In this document: piece by piece, positions 44,501-53,179 of the stretch
Layout: each line of letters starts with the position of its first letter
How positions within the stretch are numbered: the stretch's first letter is position 1
Source: JBCDHN01 sp965224535
GTDB taxonomy: Bacteria > Verrucomicrobiota > Verrucomicrobiia > Verrucomicrobiales > DEV007
Assembly: GCA_965224535.1 (NCBI GenBank)
Contig: CBDCZR010000004.1
Span: 124,001 to 188,000, forward strand
Direction: 5' to 3'
Length of the DNA: 64,000 bases
Notes under the pieces: model-generated
What the model saw: only the letters and a program-made list of their open reading frames with translations
What the model was told of the DNA's origin: nothing
The model's database searches: none
Translations under genes and position numbers: made by a program

Positions 44501-44616
44501 ACAGTCGGAGCCATCATTTGTTGTCGAATAAAGATGTGCCGGAATTGCGTGACGTGATGGAATTGGCAATGTCGGTTGCAAAAATCGAAGATGAAAATTC
44601 TCCAATACAAGAATAA
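41581..44616 (+). CDS. Alpha/beta-hydrolase-NACHT-type STAND NTPase fusion
   Basis: 1011 aa. Residues about 28-230 form an alpha/beta hydrolase: LLLVFVHGIFSDFSKTW (oxyanion region) and VFIAHSLGGLVVKEL (nucleophile Ser near residue 103), like PGAP1/SERAC1-type lipases. Residues about 330-620 form a STAND-type NTPase: Walker A VVAGDAGQGKSTVVRQV (about 358-373), Walker B SSVLLVLDGLEEFM, and a KIVHREIEDYLSASYL motif, the F-x-H-x-x-x-E-YL sequence found at the end of NACHT modules. The rest is helical and could sense a ligand. An upstream start is rejected because it overlaps the methyltransferase gene; ATG 41581 lies 31 nt after it. The architecture recalls SesB-NACHT proteins of fungi and bacterial NLR-like defence proteins. 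Confidence 0.8.
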   Translation: MNVNTPREQEKEEWQHGRWHRASRIPHAKDLLLVFVHGIFSDFSKTWKNFPAEILKGCEFDADYLMFAHPSRIWHRASVQNSAKLLRERISSEKHRNIVFIAHSLGGLVVKELLESETSTVFDALSPTKSVSSDEVVSIWNRTRLIIAIDVPDNGGHIFLSSVGFPLYSTIIGASVSILAPIVNLAFGKYFWPWGWDGMIAQLRTGNRFVTNLEEDFSASTAKFRKARLPAAYRYRFNAQLGAIVDPSSESEVGVDETTLTVAIGRKPGQSVRLVCGDHSAAIKESIPDIISILRTRFGKYPDYLVAERTLALLLWDPTLRTDKLIGKREAAKSQMGVFSVLNGWIDAPLGAGSPVAVVAGDAGQGKSTVVRQVIRDRCLELLRVGAERLPLLFPLHRIQLDKSAQAKSRNVACLWSEIVLGYCKVANLVSGYDDVNREWVEESLAKSSVLLVLDGLEEFMMNNPLVARDSAALLGQHLRDEYGQNTALRIVATVRTTWFSERERRQLAANGNQHILECPTELAICDAFPWMTAILRQVQHLPRAVASLCSPLIAKLLRPAPGEVDHRGPLCKFESEADVLEYALCAKLRWSHSTWTPDKNTPEELSASKVSHEVGMEILRTLSWCLFSKYGALMKEGDILKAVWEKRLEWEQVYNRIEGQASQLGGDDAALLLGKPSIRDVDPSALKSYVRFLLRRTVITSIGGKLFKIVHREIEDYLSASYLARCIQFRKLDDLAERGGTVRVFNLAGQVLDGFVVRNDSAVFTKQLVAQLIHTMEETSNRMVFGNAGAVVGEGHSVLSDGFVEELLLMSLKKVDPMIVHIVFESLGCRAIRDHPSDAGVKVLRRLLARELEPLIPDHNVDAITRSFAWCWCRAIKGPAFSSNGLRWHDLKIHEKAQADGKRIFFDPPRDPFEKDTLNLAWQIALEELLQTFDQIPGRPVSVAHYILAACSQYTTLRDGLQVSIRGLVTGDDSRSHHLLSNKDVPELRDVMELAMSVAKIEDENSPIQE

Positions 44617-44939
44617 TCCTCCTCCTTTTTGGCCTCTTCAGCAGAATTCGTGGGTTGGGAATCGTGTTTCTTGTTTCGAAACCAACCACCGCCAACCGGT
44701 CTGCGGATGGACGCTCTGGTCAAGTGATCCCGCAGCAAAAAACGGGGCAAGGTGGTGGGCTTTTTGAGAGGACAGCAGCGAGAAAATCCGCAATATAGCG
44801 TTATTTCATACTCTGGGTGAACTTCTCGAACCTGAGATCACCCATGAATTCTGCTGAAGAGCCGGGTTTTCGAATTTCCGTGGCGGCGCCGGAAAACGGG
44901 TTGCTTTGGCGGCAGGTGTGTCCGAGGTTCCAAACCCAA
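44617..44939. other. 323-nt gap, right border of the AT-rich cassette
   Basis: No gene is supported. Base composition returns towards the window average within this stretch. No direct repeat or integrase remnant marking the cassette ends was seen. Confidence 0.45.
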
Positions 44940-45914
44940 ATGACGGTAGGAACTTTCAATCTTAACAACCTCTTTTCCAGGTTTAACTTTCAAGCCTCAA
45001 TTGATGCGAAGCCGGAGCACCCCGTGGGGGCGATGACGATTCGCTTTGAGTTCAAGTTGGATGACATCAATGTGAAGACGTTCATGGGCAAGCTAGTGAA
45101 GAAGAAGAAGGAAAAAGATTCCAAGGCCGTGGCGGCTCGTGTTTTCCATGCCAATCTGGATGTGTTGGCGATTCAGGAGGTAGAGCATTTCCAGATTTTG
45201 CGGAAGTTCAACGAGGAGGACCTGAACGGGCTTTATCCACACGTGGTCTTGATTGAGGGCAACGATCCGCGATTTATCGATGTGGGGCTGCTTTCGAAAC
45301 ATCCGATTGGCGCGGTTACTTCGTTCCAGACGGAGGTGCATCCAGAACGGTCGGACCGCCGGGTATTTGGGCGCGATTTGCTGGAGGTGGAAGTATTGAG
45401 CCCGGATCGTTCGAAAAGGTTGTTTCGGCTCTACAATACGCATTTAAAGAGCCATTACGGAGATGATGATGATAACGGCGCGGGTAAGGTGAAAAATGAT
45501 ACGCGCCGCAGGCAACAGGCTGAGAGTATTTCCGCGATTATCTCCCGCAGAAATCGGAGCGATGGTAAATATATACTGACCGGAGATATGAATGATGCAA
45601 TTGATGCTGTCCCAATTCAGGCGATGTTGTCAGCGGATGGACAGGCTTTGGTCGATGGACTGAAAGCACCTACTGAAGTGGAGGGACCTTTTGGGGAGTT
45701 TAAGGGGGAGCAATCGGGATTCGAGACGGGTTCGCCGGCATGGACTCATCGGTATAAACCCAGTGGTCAGCCACCGGAGCATCATCTCTTCGACCAAATT
45801 TGGTTGAGCCCAGCTTTGGCGCCGAAGTTGACGGGGGGCTTCATTCAGCGGAGGAGGAATCTGACGGGCGATGGGAGCGATCATGATCCGGCTTGGGTGG
45901 ATTTGGCGTTGTAG
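44940..45914 (+). CDS. Endonuclease/exonuclease/phosphatase (EEP) family protein
   Basis: 324 aa from ATG 44940, which has GAGG about 10 nt upstream; in-frame ATGs further upstream would add 32 or more residues. Motifs of the DNase I-like fold are all present: GTFNLNNLFSR, LAIQEVEHF (metal Glu), YNTHLKSHYG, LTGDMNDAID (Asn/Asp) and GSDHDPAWVDL (catalytic His). It cleaves phosphodiesters or phosphomonoesters, possibly of extracellular DNA or nucleotides; no signal peptide is seen, so it may be cytoplasmic. Confidence 0.85.
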   Translation: MTVGTFNLNNLFSRFNFQASIDAKPEHPVGAMTIRFEFKLDDINVKTFMGKLVKKKKEKDSKAVAARVFHANLDVLAIQEVEHFQILRKFNEEDLNGLYPHVVLIEGNDPRFIDVGLLSKHPIGAVTSFQTEVHPERSDRRVFGRDLLEVEVLSPDRSKRLFRLYNTHLKSHYGDDDDNGAGKVKNDTRRRQQAESISAIISRRNRSDGKYILTGDMNDAIDAVPIQAMLSADGQALVDGLKAPTEVEGPFGEFKGEQSGFETGSPAWTHRYKPSGQPPEHHLFDQIWLSPALAPKLTGGFIQRRRNLTGDGSDHDPAWVDLAL

Positions 45915-46103
45915 GCTGGATTTTTTTGCGAAAGGCTTGTGCGCGCTGGTGGAAATGCGTGCAACACAAGAAGTTTGAGGACACGAATTCTAACGAACGG
46001 CCACGCAAGCGGACGCTGCGCCACGCGAAGACGAAAAATTAATTAATTTTCCTTGATTTTCCGAAATCGGTTAATTAGACTCGGCCAAACCACTCTTTTA
46101 CTC

Positions 46104-46892
46104 ATGGCAAATTCTGAAAACTCTTTCGCCGATCGCCTGGGGCGCGGCCGCAATATGCTGGGAGCGATCCAGGGATTCGATCCTGCTTTTCAACCAGCCC
46201 GCGCCGAGCTTTCGCCAGCGGAATTTGAGGAGTTTCTGGAGGAGGTGGGGACGCTGAATCGGGAGACTTCGGCGATGGGTAAGGAGTATACGTGGAATGT
46301 GAATCAGCGTGTGGAGGTGGTGACGTCGATTAAAGCGCGGGTGTTGCAGACGATGGATTTTGTGGAGAGTAACCCGGATTGGAAACATCATTTGCCGGGG
46401 TTGATGTCGCTGAAGAACAAGATTCGCGGGTATCGGGCGCCGCGCCCGAAGCCGCCGGCTCCGGCTGAGGGGGAGGATTCGGCGGCCGTGCGGACGCGGG
46501 CGATGGGAGAGCAGAGTTATTCAGAGATTGAGGGGAATTTTTCGAGCTTTATCGCGGTGTTGCGCAACGTGGAGGGGTATGCGCCGGCGGCGAGGGGGAT
46601 TCGGATTGCGTTGCCGGAGGAAGAGCCGGTGGTTCTTTCCGAAGATGACCCGGATTATGATGAGAAGCGGGCGGAGTTGTGTCTGGAGTTTCTGCTGGAA
46701 TGGCTCCAGAAGCTGAATTTGCGGATGGGGTCTTTGGGCGCGAGTTTGAAGAGCAAGCAGCGCGACCGGTGGGGTGCGTTCGACGGCGATTTGGGGCTGA
46801 AGGATCGCAAAAAGCGGATCAAGAAGGCGGTGAGCGGGCAGTATGGGAAGGATTCGCAGGAATTCCGGCTGGTGAAGGGGATTCGGCTCTGA
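46104..46892 (+). CDS. Conserved hypothetical protein
   Basis: 262 aa, soluble, charged. Segment KEYTWNVNQRVEVVTSIKARVLQTMDF and LMSLKNKIRGY suggest helical bundles; a Pro/Ala linker (residues 115-130) separates two halves. The second half contains DYDEKRAELCLEFLLEWLQKL and ends with basic residues. No family recognised. It stands alone with AT-rich flanks. Confidence 0.6.
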   Translation: MANSENSFADRLGRGRNMLGAIQGFDPAFQPARAELSPAEFEEFLEEVGTLNRETSAMGKEYTWNVNQRVEVVTSIKARVLQTMDFVESNPDWKHHLPGLMSLKNKIRGYRAPRPKPPAPAEGEDSAAVRTRAMGEQSYSEIEGNFSSFIAVLRNVEGYAPAARGIRIALPEEEPVVLSEDDPDYDEKRAELCLEFLLEWLQKLNLRMGSLGASLKSKQRDRWGAFDGDLGLKDRKKRIKKAVSGQYGKDSQEFRLVKGIRL

Positions 46893-47035
46893 TTTGGGGT
46901 TCTTGGCGATCAAATAGGGGCAAGCGGATGGTTTTTGGGGTTCAGTTGTGGCGATTTGCGGTGAAAAAGTGGGTGGTGACGGACGATTGGCGATAATTCG
47001 GGACCTCTATTCCTTTGCACCCATTCGATTGCCGA

Positions 47036-47092
47036 CCCCACAAAGCCGGCTGCGTTTTGTGGGGAAAATTCACCAACATTTCGGTGAATTTT
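47036..47092. terminator. Two perfect hairpins back to back
   Basis: A 9-bp stem (47036-47044 with 47056-47064, CCCCACAAA/TTTGTGGGG) is directly followed by a 10-bp stem (47065-47074 with 47083-47092, AAAATTCACC/GGTGAATTTT). Both are perfect. They sit between two plus-strand genes; the second is A/T-flanked on both sides and could end transcription in either direction. The rest of the 46893-47299 gap holds no gene. Confidence 0.55.
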
Positions 47093-47299
47093 AATAAATT
47101 TCAGAGCTTGCGGAGTTCTGATTCCTCTCCTATCTGTTGGCGCGTCCCACCCCTCCCTTAGAGCGTCATCTGGTGCTTCGCATTGGCGGAGCAACGCTTC
47201 AAAATGAAGCAAATTCTTACCGATACGCTCATGAATTTCGTTAGGCCTGAAAATCCGGCATGCCGAAGGTTCGGCGCATTATTTGCGTCGAATATTGGT

Positions 47300-48055
47300 A
47301 TGAAGCTAACCACAATCCTCTGTTTTTCCGGCATTTTGGGGCTAACGTCAATCCTCGCCGAAGACCTCGGTCCTCCCATCCGAATTCTTTGCGTCGGCGA
47401 CTCCATTACCCAGGGCGGATCCGAAAAACGCCAGGAATACACCTACCGTTTCGCGCTGTATCGCATGATCGAGAGCATGGGCGTGAATGTCGATTTTGTC
47501 GGCTCCCAAACCAGGGGTTCCGACGCCAATTTCGCCTGGCCGGCGGATTTTGACGCCGATCACGAGGCTTACGGCGGTTGCGGCGTGGCTGAGGTGCGCA
47601 ATCGGCTGCAACGCACCTTGCCGACCTTTGAGCCGCCGGACATCGTGCTCATTCACCTGGGCACCAACGATCAGGAGCACCACCACAACTTCACCCGCCA
47701 CATTGGCCAGCCGCTGGCGGATATGATCGATCTTTTGCGGGTGCGAAATCCGGCGGTTGTCATCCTGGTGGCCCACCTCAACTTCAACGGCGGCAAGAGC
47801 CTGAAAACGCGCCCGGTTCTGGAAAAAGTGGCGGGAGAAAAGCACACCGCGCAATCGCCGGTCGTCACCGTGAAGCATTTTGAGGGTTGGGTGGAAAATC
47901 CGCGCCGCGCGGGGCACGATTGTCACGATTGGGTGCATCCAAATCCCCGCGGAGAGCAAAAAATGGCGGAAAAATGGTTCGCGGCGATGATTCCCTTCCT
48001 CGGGCTCGACAAATCTCGCTTCCACAAGCCCTCCAGGGAGGTAGTGGCCAATTAG
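47300..48055 (+). CDS. Secreted SGNH/GDSL hydrolase
   Basis: 251 aa from ATG 47300, which starts a signal peptide (LTTILCFSGILGLTSILA). The SGNH blocks are clear: GDSITQG (Ser), a Gly-containing block II, LIHLGTND (Asn), and DWVHPN (Asp and His). It is an esterase or lipase, probably a carbohydrate esterase acting on polysaccharide side groups, consistent with the sialate O-acetylesterase and deacetylase elsewhere in the window. Confidence 0.87.
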   Translation: MKLTTILCFSGILGLTSILAEDLGPPIRILCVGDSITQGGSEKRQEYTYRFALYRMIESMGVNVDFVGSQTRGSDANFAWPADFDADHEAYGGCGVAEVRNRLQRTLPTFEPPDIVLIHLGTNDQEHHHNFTRHIGQPLADMIDLLRVRNPAVVILVAHLNFNGGKSLKTRPVLEKVAGEKHTAQSPVVTVKHFEGWVENPRRAGHDCHDWVHPNPRGEQKMAEKWFAAMIPFLGLDKSRFHKPSREVVAN

Positions 48056-48064
48056 TTTGGCAGG

Positions 48065-50536
48065 TTAGCGCTGGAACAAAAACTCGCGCGAACTCATCAG
48101 CGACCAGAACATGTCCTCCACGGCCAGGCGTTTTTCGTTTGCCACCGCGTTGCCCAGTATTTCGGCAAAAGCGCTCTTTTCGCGCTCCGTTGGATGACGC
48201 GACAAGCAAAGTAGGTACGCTTCCTCGACCATCTTCTGGTCCTCCAATTTTTGGTCCAAAAACGTCGTCACGATGCTGTCCTTAGCCCGCAATTTGCCGT
48301 TCACCGTCGATCCGTTGGATACGTGCAAAACCTGGACCAGGCTCGGCTCGTTGGAGCGCTCGCATTCGCAGCTAATATCACGATCATTGCGGCCAAAGGT
48401 CTTGAGGAAATAAGAGGCTACGGCGGAATCGAACAGTTGAATGGCGCGGGTGCCGGTTTTGTAAAATTTGGCGTCTTGGCTGCTGCCGTCGCGCAGGGCG
48501 ATTTTGGTAAATTCCGTGGGAACATCGGTGATTTCCGCGACGGCGTCGTGCAACACTTCGGCCATCATCCGCCGGGGATAGTAGCGTGAAAAATAGCGAT
48601 TTTCGTCCTTGTTTTCGGCCAATGGGACGCTGCTGCGCTGATAGGTCTCGCTTTGCAGGATGAGGCGCATCAGTGTCTTGAGGTTGAAGTCGTTTTGGAC
48701 GAGAAATTCCGCCAACCCGGCCAAAACCGGCTCGTTGCTGGCGGGATTTGAGGCTCGCAGGTCATCGACGGGCTCCACCAGGCCGATGCCGAAAAAATTG
48801 GCCCAAATGCGGTTGGCGATCGAGCGGCTGAAATGCGCGTTTTTCGGCGAAGTCAGCCACTCGGCCAGAATTTCGCGCCGATCGGTGGGATCGTCCGGAT
48901 CGATCGGTTCGGCATCGAGCGGCGCGGGGATTTGCGGCTTGCCGGTGCGCGGTTGGATGAGGTCACCGCGCGACTCGATGTATAGCGTGCGGATGCCGTC
49001 GCCGTTGCGGGCGTCGCCACCCCATCCTTTGGCGCGAACCCGGGCGAAGAGATTTGCGAACTGGTAGTATTGGTCGTTGGTCCACTTCTCAAGCGGATGG
49101 TTATGACACTTGGCGCAGTTGATCGACAAACTCAGGAAAACCTGGCTCACGTTCTCCGCCATCGTTTCAGGATCCTGGTGAACGGCGAAAAAATTCGTCG
49201 CGCCGTTTTCGATGCTGCCGCCTTTGGCGGTAACGAGCCGGCGCGCCACTTCGTCCCAGGGCAGGTTTTGTTCCACGCAACCGCGAATCCAGGTGTAGTA
49301 CGACTTAACGGCTTGCGGACGGAGTTTTCTGCCGTTAACCAGGAGCATGTCGCTAAAGCGATAAGCCCAGTAGTCGACGAATTCCGGCCGCTGGAGCAGT
49401 GCATCGATAACGCGCTGGCGTTTATCGCTTGCGCTACTATGCAGGAAAGCCCGGGTTTCGTCCGGGGTCGGCAAAACGCCGATCGTATCGATATAAACCC
49501 GGCGGATGAATTCGGTGTCGCTGGAACGCGGTGACGGCTTGAGGTTGAGCCGCTGGAGTTGCTCCAAAACGCGCTCGTCGATGAAATTCGCCTTCGGCGC
49601 TTGGGCGAACACCTGCGCCGGAATTTGATGCGGAAACGGGGCCGAGATGCGCGCCATGACGATTTGGCTGGAAAACCAGGCGGTGACGGCGCCTTCGCCC
49701 GGCCCAACGACGGTGGCGCGTCCATCTTCTTCCACCATGGCGACGGCTTCGTTGGATGAGGTGAATTTGGTCCAATGAGTGACGTCTTCCTGCCTGCCGT
49801 CGCTGTATTTCGCGCGAACGATGAGCTGCTGGGTGTCGCCGGGTTTTAGCACGGAAAGCGGCGGAAAAATCTCCAATTCCGCCAAACGCGCATCGTCATC
49901 GCGCGGCGGTTGGGCGCCGTTTGCGATCCACTCGGCCAAGATGCGATAATCGCGGGAACCGACGGCGATTTTCCGGCCGCCGGTGTGTTTCAGCGCGGTG
50001 GTCGACTTGGTCAAAATGAGGCTGCGTCCGGGGTCGCCCAATTCCACTCGCCGTCCCCGGGCTTCGCGGGTGATGGTGTGAAAATCAGCTTCGGGGTCAT
50101 AACCACGCAAACTCAGCCGAAATCCGCCCTTCCCTGCCAAAGCGCCGTGGCACGCGCCGGAATTGCAGCCTTGCTTGGCCAAAACCGGCTCCACGTGGCT
50201 GCGAAAGCTCCAGCGCGTTTTGCGGCCAAAGTCGCGCACGGCCAGGGTAGCCTCGGCCTTTCGTCCGTCCGGTGTTGTGGCGATGATTTTGGTGGTGCCG
50301 TTAGACTTGGGAACAACCCCGCTGTCGATGATTTCGGCGATGTTCGGGTCGGCCGAGCGAATTTTCGCGTCCGGCAACGCTTGCGAAAACTCGTCCGCGG
50401 CCAAGCGCTCGGCAACGAGGATGTTTTGGCGAGATTCTGCGCCTGTCAGGGTAATTTCGCTCGGCAAAATGGCGATTTCAGCGGATAAACTCGCGACGCC
50501 GAGGGTTGTGATGGCGAGCATGAAGAATGGGTGCAT
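48065..50536 (-). CDS. Secreted DUF1549/DUF1553 (PSCyt2/PSD1) protein, copy 2
   Basis: 823 aa with signal peptide. Layout follows copy 1: Big_2-like domain, CNSGACHG motif (about 120), Ig-like block, DUF1549 (EFIRRVYIDTIGVLPTPDETR), CAKCHNHPLEKWTNDQYY with a CxxCH motif, and DUF1553 (NRIWANFFGIGLVEPVDD ... CECERSNEPSLVQVLHV). Copies 1 and 2 are close paralogues over their whole length. Role as in copy 1. Confidence 0.88.
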   Translation of the reverse strand: MHPFFMLAITTLGVASLSAEIAILPSEITLTGAESRQNILVAERLAADEFSQALPDAKIRSADPNIAEIIDSGVVPKSNGTTKIIATTPDGRKAEATLAVRDFGRKTRWSFRSHVEPVLAKQGCNSGACHGALAGKGGFRLSLRGYDPEADFHTITREARGRRVELGDPGRSLILTKSTTALKHTGGRKIAVGSRDYRILAEWIANGAQPPRDDDARLAELEIFPPLSVLKPGDTQQLIVRAKYSDGRQEDVTHWTKFTSSNEAVAMVEEDGRATVVGPGEGAVTAWFSSQIVMARISAPFPHQIPAQVFAQAPKANFIDERVLEQLQRLNLKPSPRSSDTEFIRRVYIDTIGVLPTPDETRAFLHSSASDKRQRVIDALLQRPEFVDYWAYRFSDMLLVNGRKLRPQAVKSYYTWIRGCVEQNLPWDEVARRLVTAKGGSIENGATNFFAVHQDPETMAENVSQVFLSLSINCAKCHNHPLEKWTNDQYYQFANLFARVRAKGWGGDARNGDGIRTLYIESRGDLIQPRTGKPQIPAPLDAEPIDPDDPTDRREILAEWLTSPKNAHFSRSIANRIWANFFGIGLVEPVDDLRASNPASNEPVLAGLAEFLVQNDFNLKTLMRLILQSETYQRSSVPLAENKDENRYFSRYYPRRMMAEVLHDAVAEITDVPTEFTKIALRDGSSQDAKFYKTGTRAIQLFDSAVASYFLKTFGRNDRDISCECERSNEPSLVQVLHVSNGSTVNGKLRAKDSIVTTFLDQKLEDQKMVEEAYLLCLSRHPTEREKSAFAEILGNAVANEKRLAVEDMFWSLMSSREFLFQR

Positions 50537-50651
50537 GGCCGCGGAAGCTAGGCCAGAAGGGCGCGCCGGGCAAGCGGCGGGTCCTCATTCAGGGACGATT
50601 GACGAGCCAGCCGATCCACGCGATGATGAATCGATCCGTTTTCTCCGCCGG

Positions 50652-51920
50652 ATGAGTCTGGCTGGAGGAAATTTCCCGCAAAACAGCCCCGTGAGCGCTC
50701 CCTCCTTCGATCTCCCCGCCCGCCGCGCCGATTTTCCCATTCTTTCGCGCGAGGTAAACGGCAAACCGCTGGTTTACCTGGATAACGGCGCGACTTCGCA
50801 AAAACCTCGGCAGGTGCTCGAGGTGCTAAGCCGATTTTACGAGGTGGACAACGCCAACATCCACCGCGGCGTGCACTACCTGAGCGTTAAGGCGACCGAT
50901 GCCTACGATGAGGCCCGCGCCACCATTGCCAAGGCGCTGAACGTGGACGATGCCGCGCAACTCATCTTTGTGCGGGGAACGACCGAGGGCATCAACCTCG
51001 TCGCCCACACGTGGGGCCGGCAAAACCTGGCGCGGGGCGACGAAATCCTGCTCACCGAGATGGAGCATCACGCAAACATCGTCCCCTGGCAGTTCATCGC
51101 CGATGCCGTGGGCGCAAAAATCGTCGCGGCGCCGGTTCGCGACGATGGATCGCTGGATTTCGAGGCCTGGCGCGCGCTTCTGACGCCGCAAACCCGGTTG
51201 GCCGCGTTCGCCCATGTTTCCAACGTGCTGGGCACCGTCAATCCCGTGGCCGAGATGTGCGCCGAGGCTCGCCAACGCGGCATCATCACGTTAATCGATG
51301 GCGCGCAGGCTGCGCCGCACGGAAACGTGGATCTTCCCGCGTTGGGCTGCGATTTCTACGTTTTCAGCGGCCACAAATGCTTCGGCCCGGACGGGATCGG
51401 CGTCCTTTTCGGCCGCCGCGAGTTGTTGGAAGCGATGCCGCCCTACCAAGGCGGGGGCGACATGGTGGAGCGCGTCAGTTTCGAGCAAACCACCTTCAAA
51501 AGCATCCCGGAGCGCTTTGAGGCCGGCACGCCGAACATCTCCGGCGCCATCGGCCTGGCCGCCGCCTTTACCTACATGGCTGAGCTGGATTGGGCAGGCG
51601 TCCAGGCGCACGAACACGCCTTGCTCCAGGCGACGAACGATGCGTTGGGGGAAATTTCCGGCCTGCATTTTCAAGGTACGGTTGCCGGCAAGGTCCCCGT
51701 CGTCAGCTTTACGCTGGACGGCATCCATCCGCACGATCTCGGCACCATTTTGGACAGCGAGGGCGTCGCCATCCGTGCTGGCAATCATTGCGCCCAACCC
51801 CTCATGGCCCGCTACGGCATCCCCAGCAGCGCCCGGGCCAGTTTCGCCTTCTACAACACGCTGGAGGAGGTGGACATCCTGGCCAAGGCCGTGCGCAAGG
51901 CCCGCAAGTTTTTTGGGTAG
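50652..51920 (+). CDS. sufS: Cysteine desulfurase, SufS type
   Basis: 422 aa from ATG 50652 (a GTG at 50691 would give 409 aa, nearer the family norm). PLP-lysine motif FSGHKCFGPDG, ATSQKPRQVLE near the start, NIHRGVHYLS, MEHHANIVPWQ, and the catalytic Cys in RAGNHCAQPLM mark SufS (class V aminotransferase). It releases sulfur from cysteine for iron-sulfur clusters. It stands alone: no sufBCDE or iscU neighbours. Confidence 0.9.
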   Translation: MSLAGGNFPQNSPVSAPSFDLPARRADFPILSREVNGKPLVYLDNGATSQKPRQVLEVLSRFYEVDNANIHRGVHYLSVKATDAYDEARATIAKALNVDDAAQLIFVRGTTEGINLVAHTWGRQNLARGDEILLTEMEHHANIVPWQFIADAVGAKIVAAPVRDDGSLDFEAWRALLTPQTRLAAFAHVSNVLGTVNPVAEMCAEARQRGIITLIDGAQAAPHGNVDLPALGCDFYVFSGHKCFGPDGIGVLFGRRELLEAMPPYQGGGDMVERVSFEQTTFKSIPERFEAGTPNISGAIGLAAAFTYMAELDWAGVQAHEHALLQATNDALGEISGLHFQGTVAGKVPVVSFTLDGIHPHDLGTILDSEGVAIRAGNHCAQPLMARYGIPSSARASFAFYNTLEEVDILAKAVRKARKFFG

Positions 51921-51964
51921 GGCCACTTTACAGTGCGGCGGAGGCTTTTATCTTAAAAACCAGG

Positions 51965-52927
51965 ATGAATATAATTGCTGGATTATCAAGGCGGCTCTAC
52001 ATGCCCATTTGCCGCGCTTATGCCCGCAGAGTGTTGGACAGCCGGCCCGCGGACGCGGTCTACAGGCGCCTGTGCGCCTTCCATTTTTGGATGGCCCACC
52101 ACTACTGGCCACGCTTGGAGCAACCCGCCAGTTTTTCCGAAAAAGTGTGGCATCGCATGCTCTACCAGCGCGACCCCGTGTGGACCCGATTATCGGACAA
52201 GCTGCAAATGCGCGACCACGTCGCGCAGAGAGTTGGGGAGCAATACCTCATTCCGCTCTTGTGGCGTGGACAAGACCCGGAGGCGATTCCCTTCGACGCG
52301 TTGCCCTCCCAATTCGTGGTCAAGGCAACGCACGGCAGCAAGTACAACATTTTGGTTCGAAACGAGGAAGATCGCGACCCGGATCGGATTCGGCGGCAGT
52401 TGAGGGCCTGGCTTGGCGAAAATTTTTGCGAAGATAAGTTTCTGGGTGCGGAGTGGGGCTACAAGCACGTCAAGCCCGCCATCATGATCGAGGCTTTCAT
52501 TGGCGGTGGCGGTGGCGGCGGGATGAAGCCGCCGGACGACTACAAATTCTTCTGCTATGCGGGCCGGGCGGAATTCGTGCAGGTCAACTTCGACCGCTTC
52601 GGCTGCCATCAGGAGCAGTTCTTCGACCGGGAATTCAAGAGGGCGAACATCTATCAACTGGGCTTGCCGCAACCTGGTGAGAAAACTCCGCGTCCCCAAA
52701 ACTACGACGCCTTGGTAGATGTGGCCGACCGGCTGTCCGAGGGGCTCGATTTCATTCGGGTCGATCTCTACAGCGTGGGAGACAAGATCTATGCCGGGGA
52801 ATTGACGCCCTATCCGACCGGCGGCGATGGCCGATTTGCGCTTCGCGAGTCTGACGATGTTTTGGGAGCCAAATGGACGGTGAGCAGCCCGATGGAAAGC
52901 GAGCCCGAATCCGAGACGACTTTTTAA
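51965..52927 (+). CDS. TupA-like ATP-grasp protein
   Basis: 320 aa. SEKVWHRMLYQRDPVWTRLSDK, FVVKATHGSKYNILV, DDYKFFCYAGRAEFVQVNFDR and LDFIRVDLYSVGDKIYAGELT match the TupA-like ATP-grasp family (GNAT-independent ligases found in capsule or teichuronopeptide loci). A Gly-rich loop (IGGGGGGGM) interrupts the ATP-grasp core and is unusual. It probably joins an amino acid or acid to a surface polymer. Confidence 0.85.
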   Translation: MNIIAGLSRRLYMPICRAYARRVLDSRPADAVYRRLCAFHFWMAHHYWPRLEQPASFSEKVWHRMLYQRDPVWTRLSDKLQMRDHVAQRVGEQYLIPLLWRGQDPEAIPFDALPSQFVVKATHGSKYNILVRNEEDRDPDRIRRQLRAWLGENFCEDKFLGAEWGYKHVKPAIMIEAFIGGGGGGGMKPPDDYKFFCYAGRAEFVQVNFDRFGCHQEQFFDREFKRANIYQLGLPQPGEKTPRPQNYDALVDVADRLSEGLDFIRVDLYSVGDKIYAGELTPYPTGGDGRFALRESDDVLGAKWTVSSPMESEPESETTF

Positions 52928-52986
52928 AGGCGCCGGAGGTGACTTTTCGCCAAAAACCTGGATTTCCGGGCCAAATCGGACCCCTG

Positions 52987-53166
52987 AACCTGCATTTCTC
53001 ACGGGTTTTCGTCGCGAGGCGCCGCGAGGACGGGTTCTGCCAAGGCGCGCGCGCAATTTGCCGCCGGGCTGTGTGAGGACACACTGTCCAAGGCAAATTA
53101 CGCGCGGAACGCAGGCAGAATGCGCCGCAGCAAGCCGCAGCAGAAAACCCGTGAGAATTGCAGGTT
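52987..53166. repeat. 180-bp near-symmetric palindrome
   Basis: The outer arms AACCTGCATTTCTCACGGG (52987 onward) and CCCGTGAGAATTGCAGGTT (to 53166) pair with one mismatch. The inner arms keep pairing, including CAATTTGCC/GGCAAATT and TTCTGCC/GGCAGAA, down to GTGT-GAGG-ACAC at the exact centre (53071-53082). Arms are about 85 nt each. It sits between two convergent genes and ends 13 nt before the stop of the esterase gene. It could be a bidirectional terminator, a structured RNA or a MITE-like element. Confidence 0.65.
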
Positions 53167-53179
53167 AAAGGCAAAAAAA

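Noticed and set aside
39457..44616. CBASS defence system because of the patatin-like protein
   Set aside because: No CD-NTase or Cap accessory gene is present; the third gene is a NACHT-type protein.
50163..50651. Upstream extension of sufS
   Set aside because: Antisense to the DUF1549 gene and adds no SufS-like sequence.
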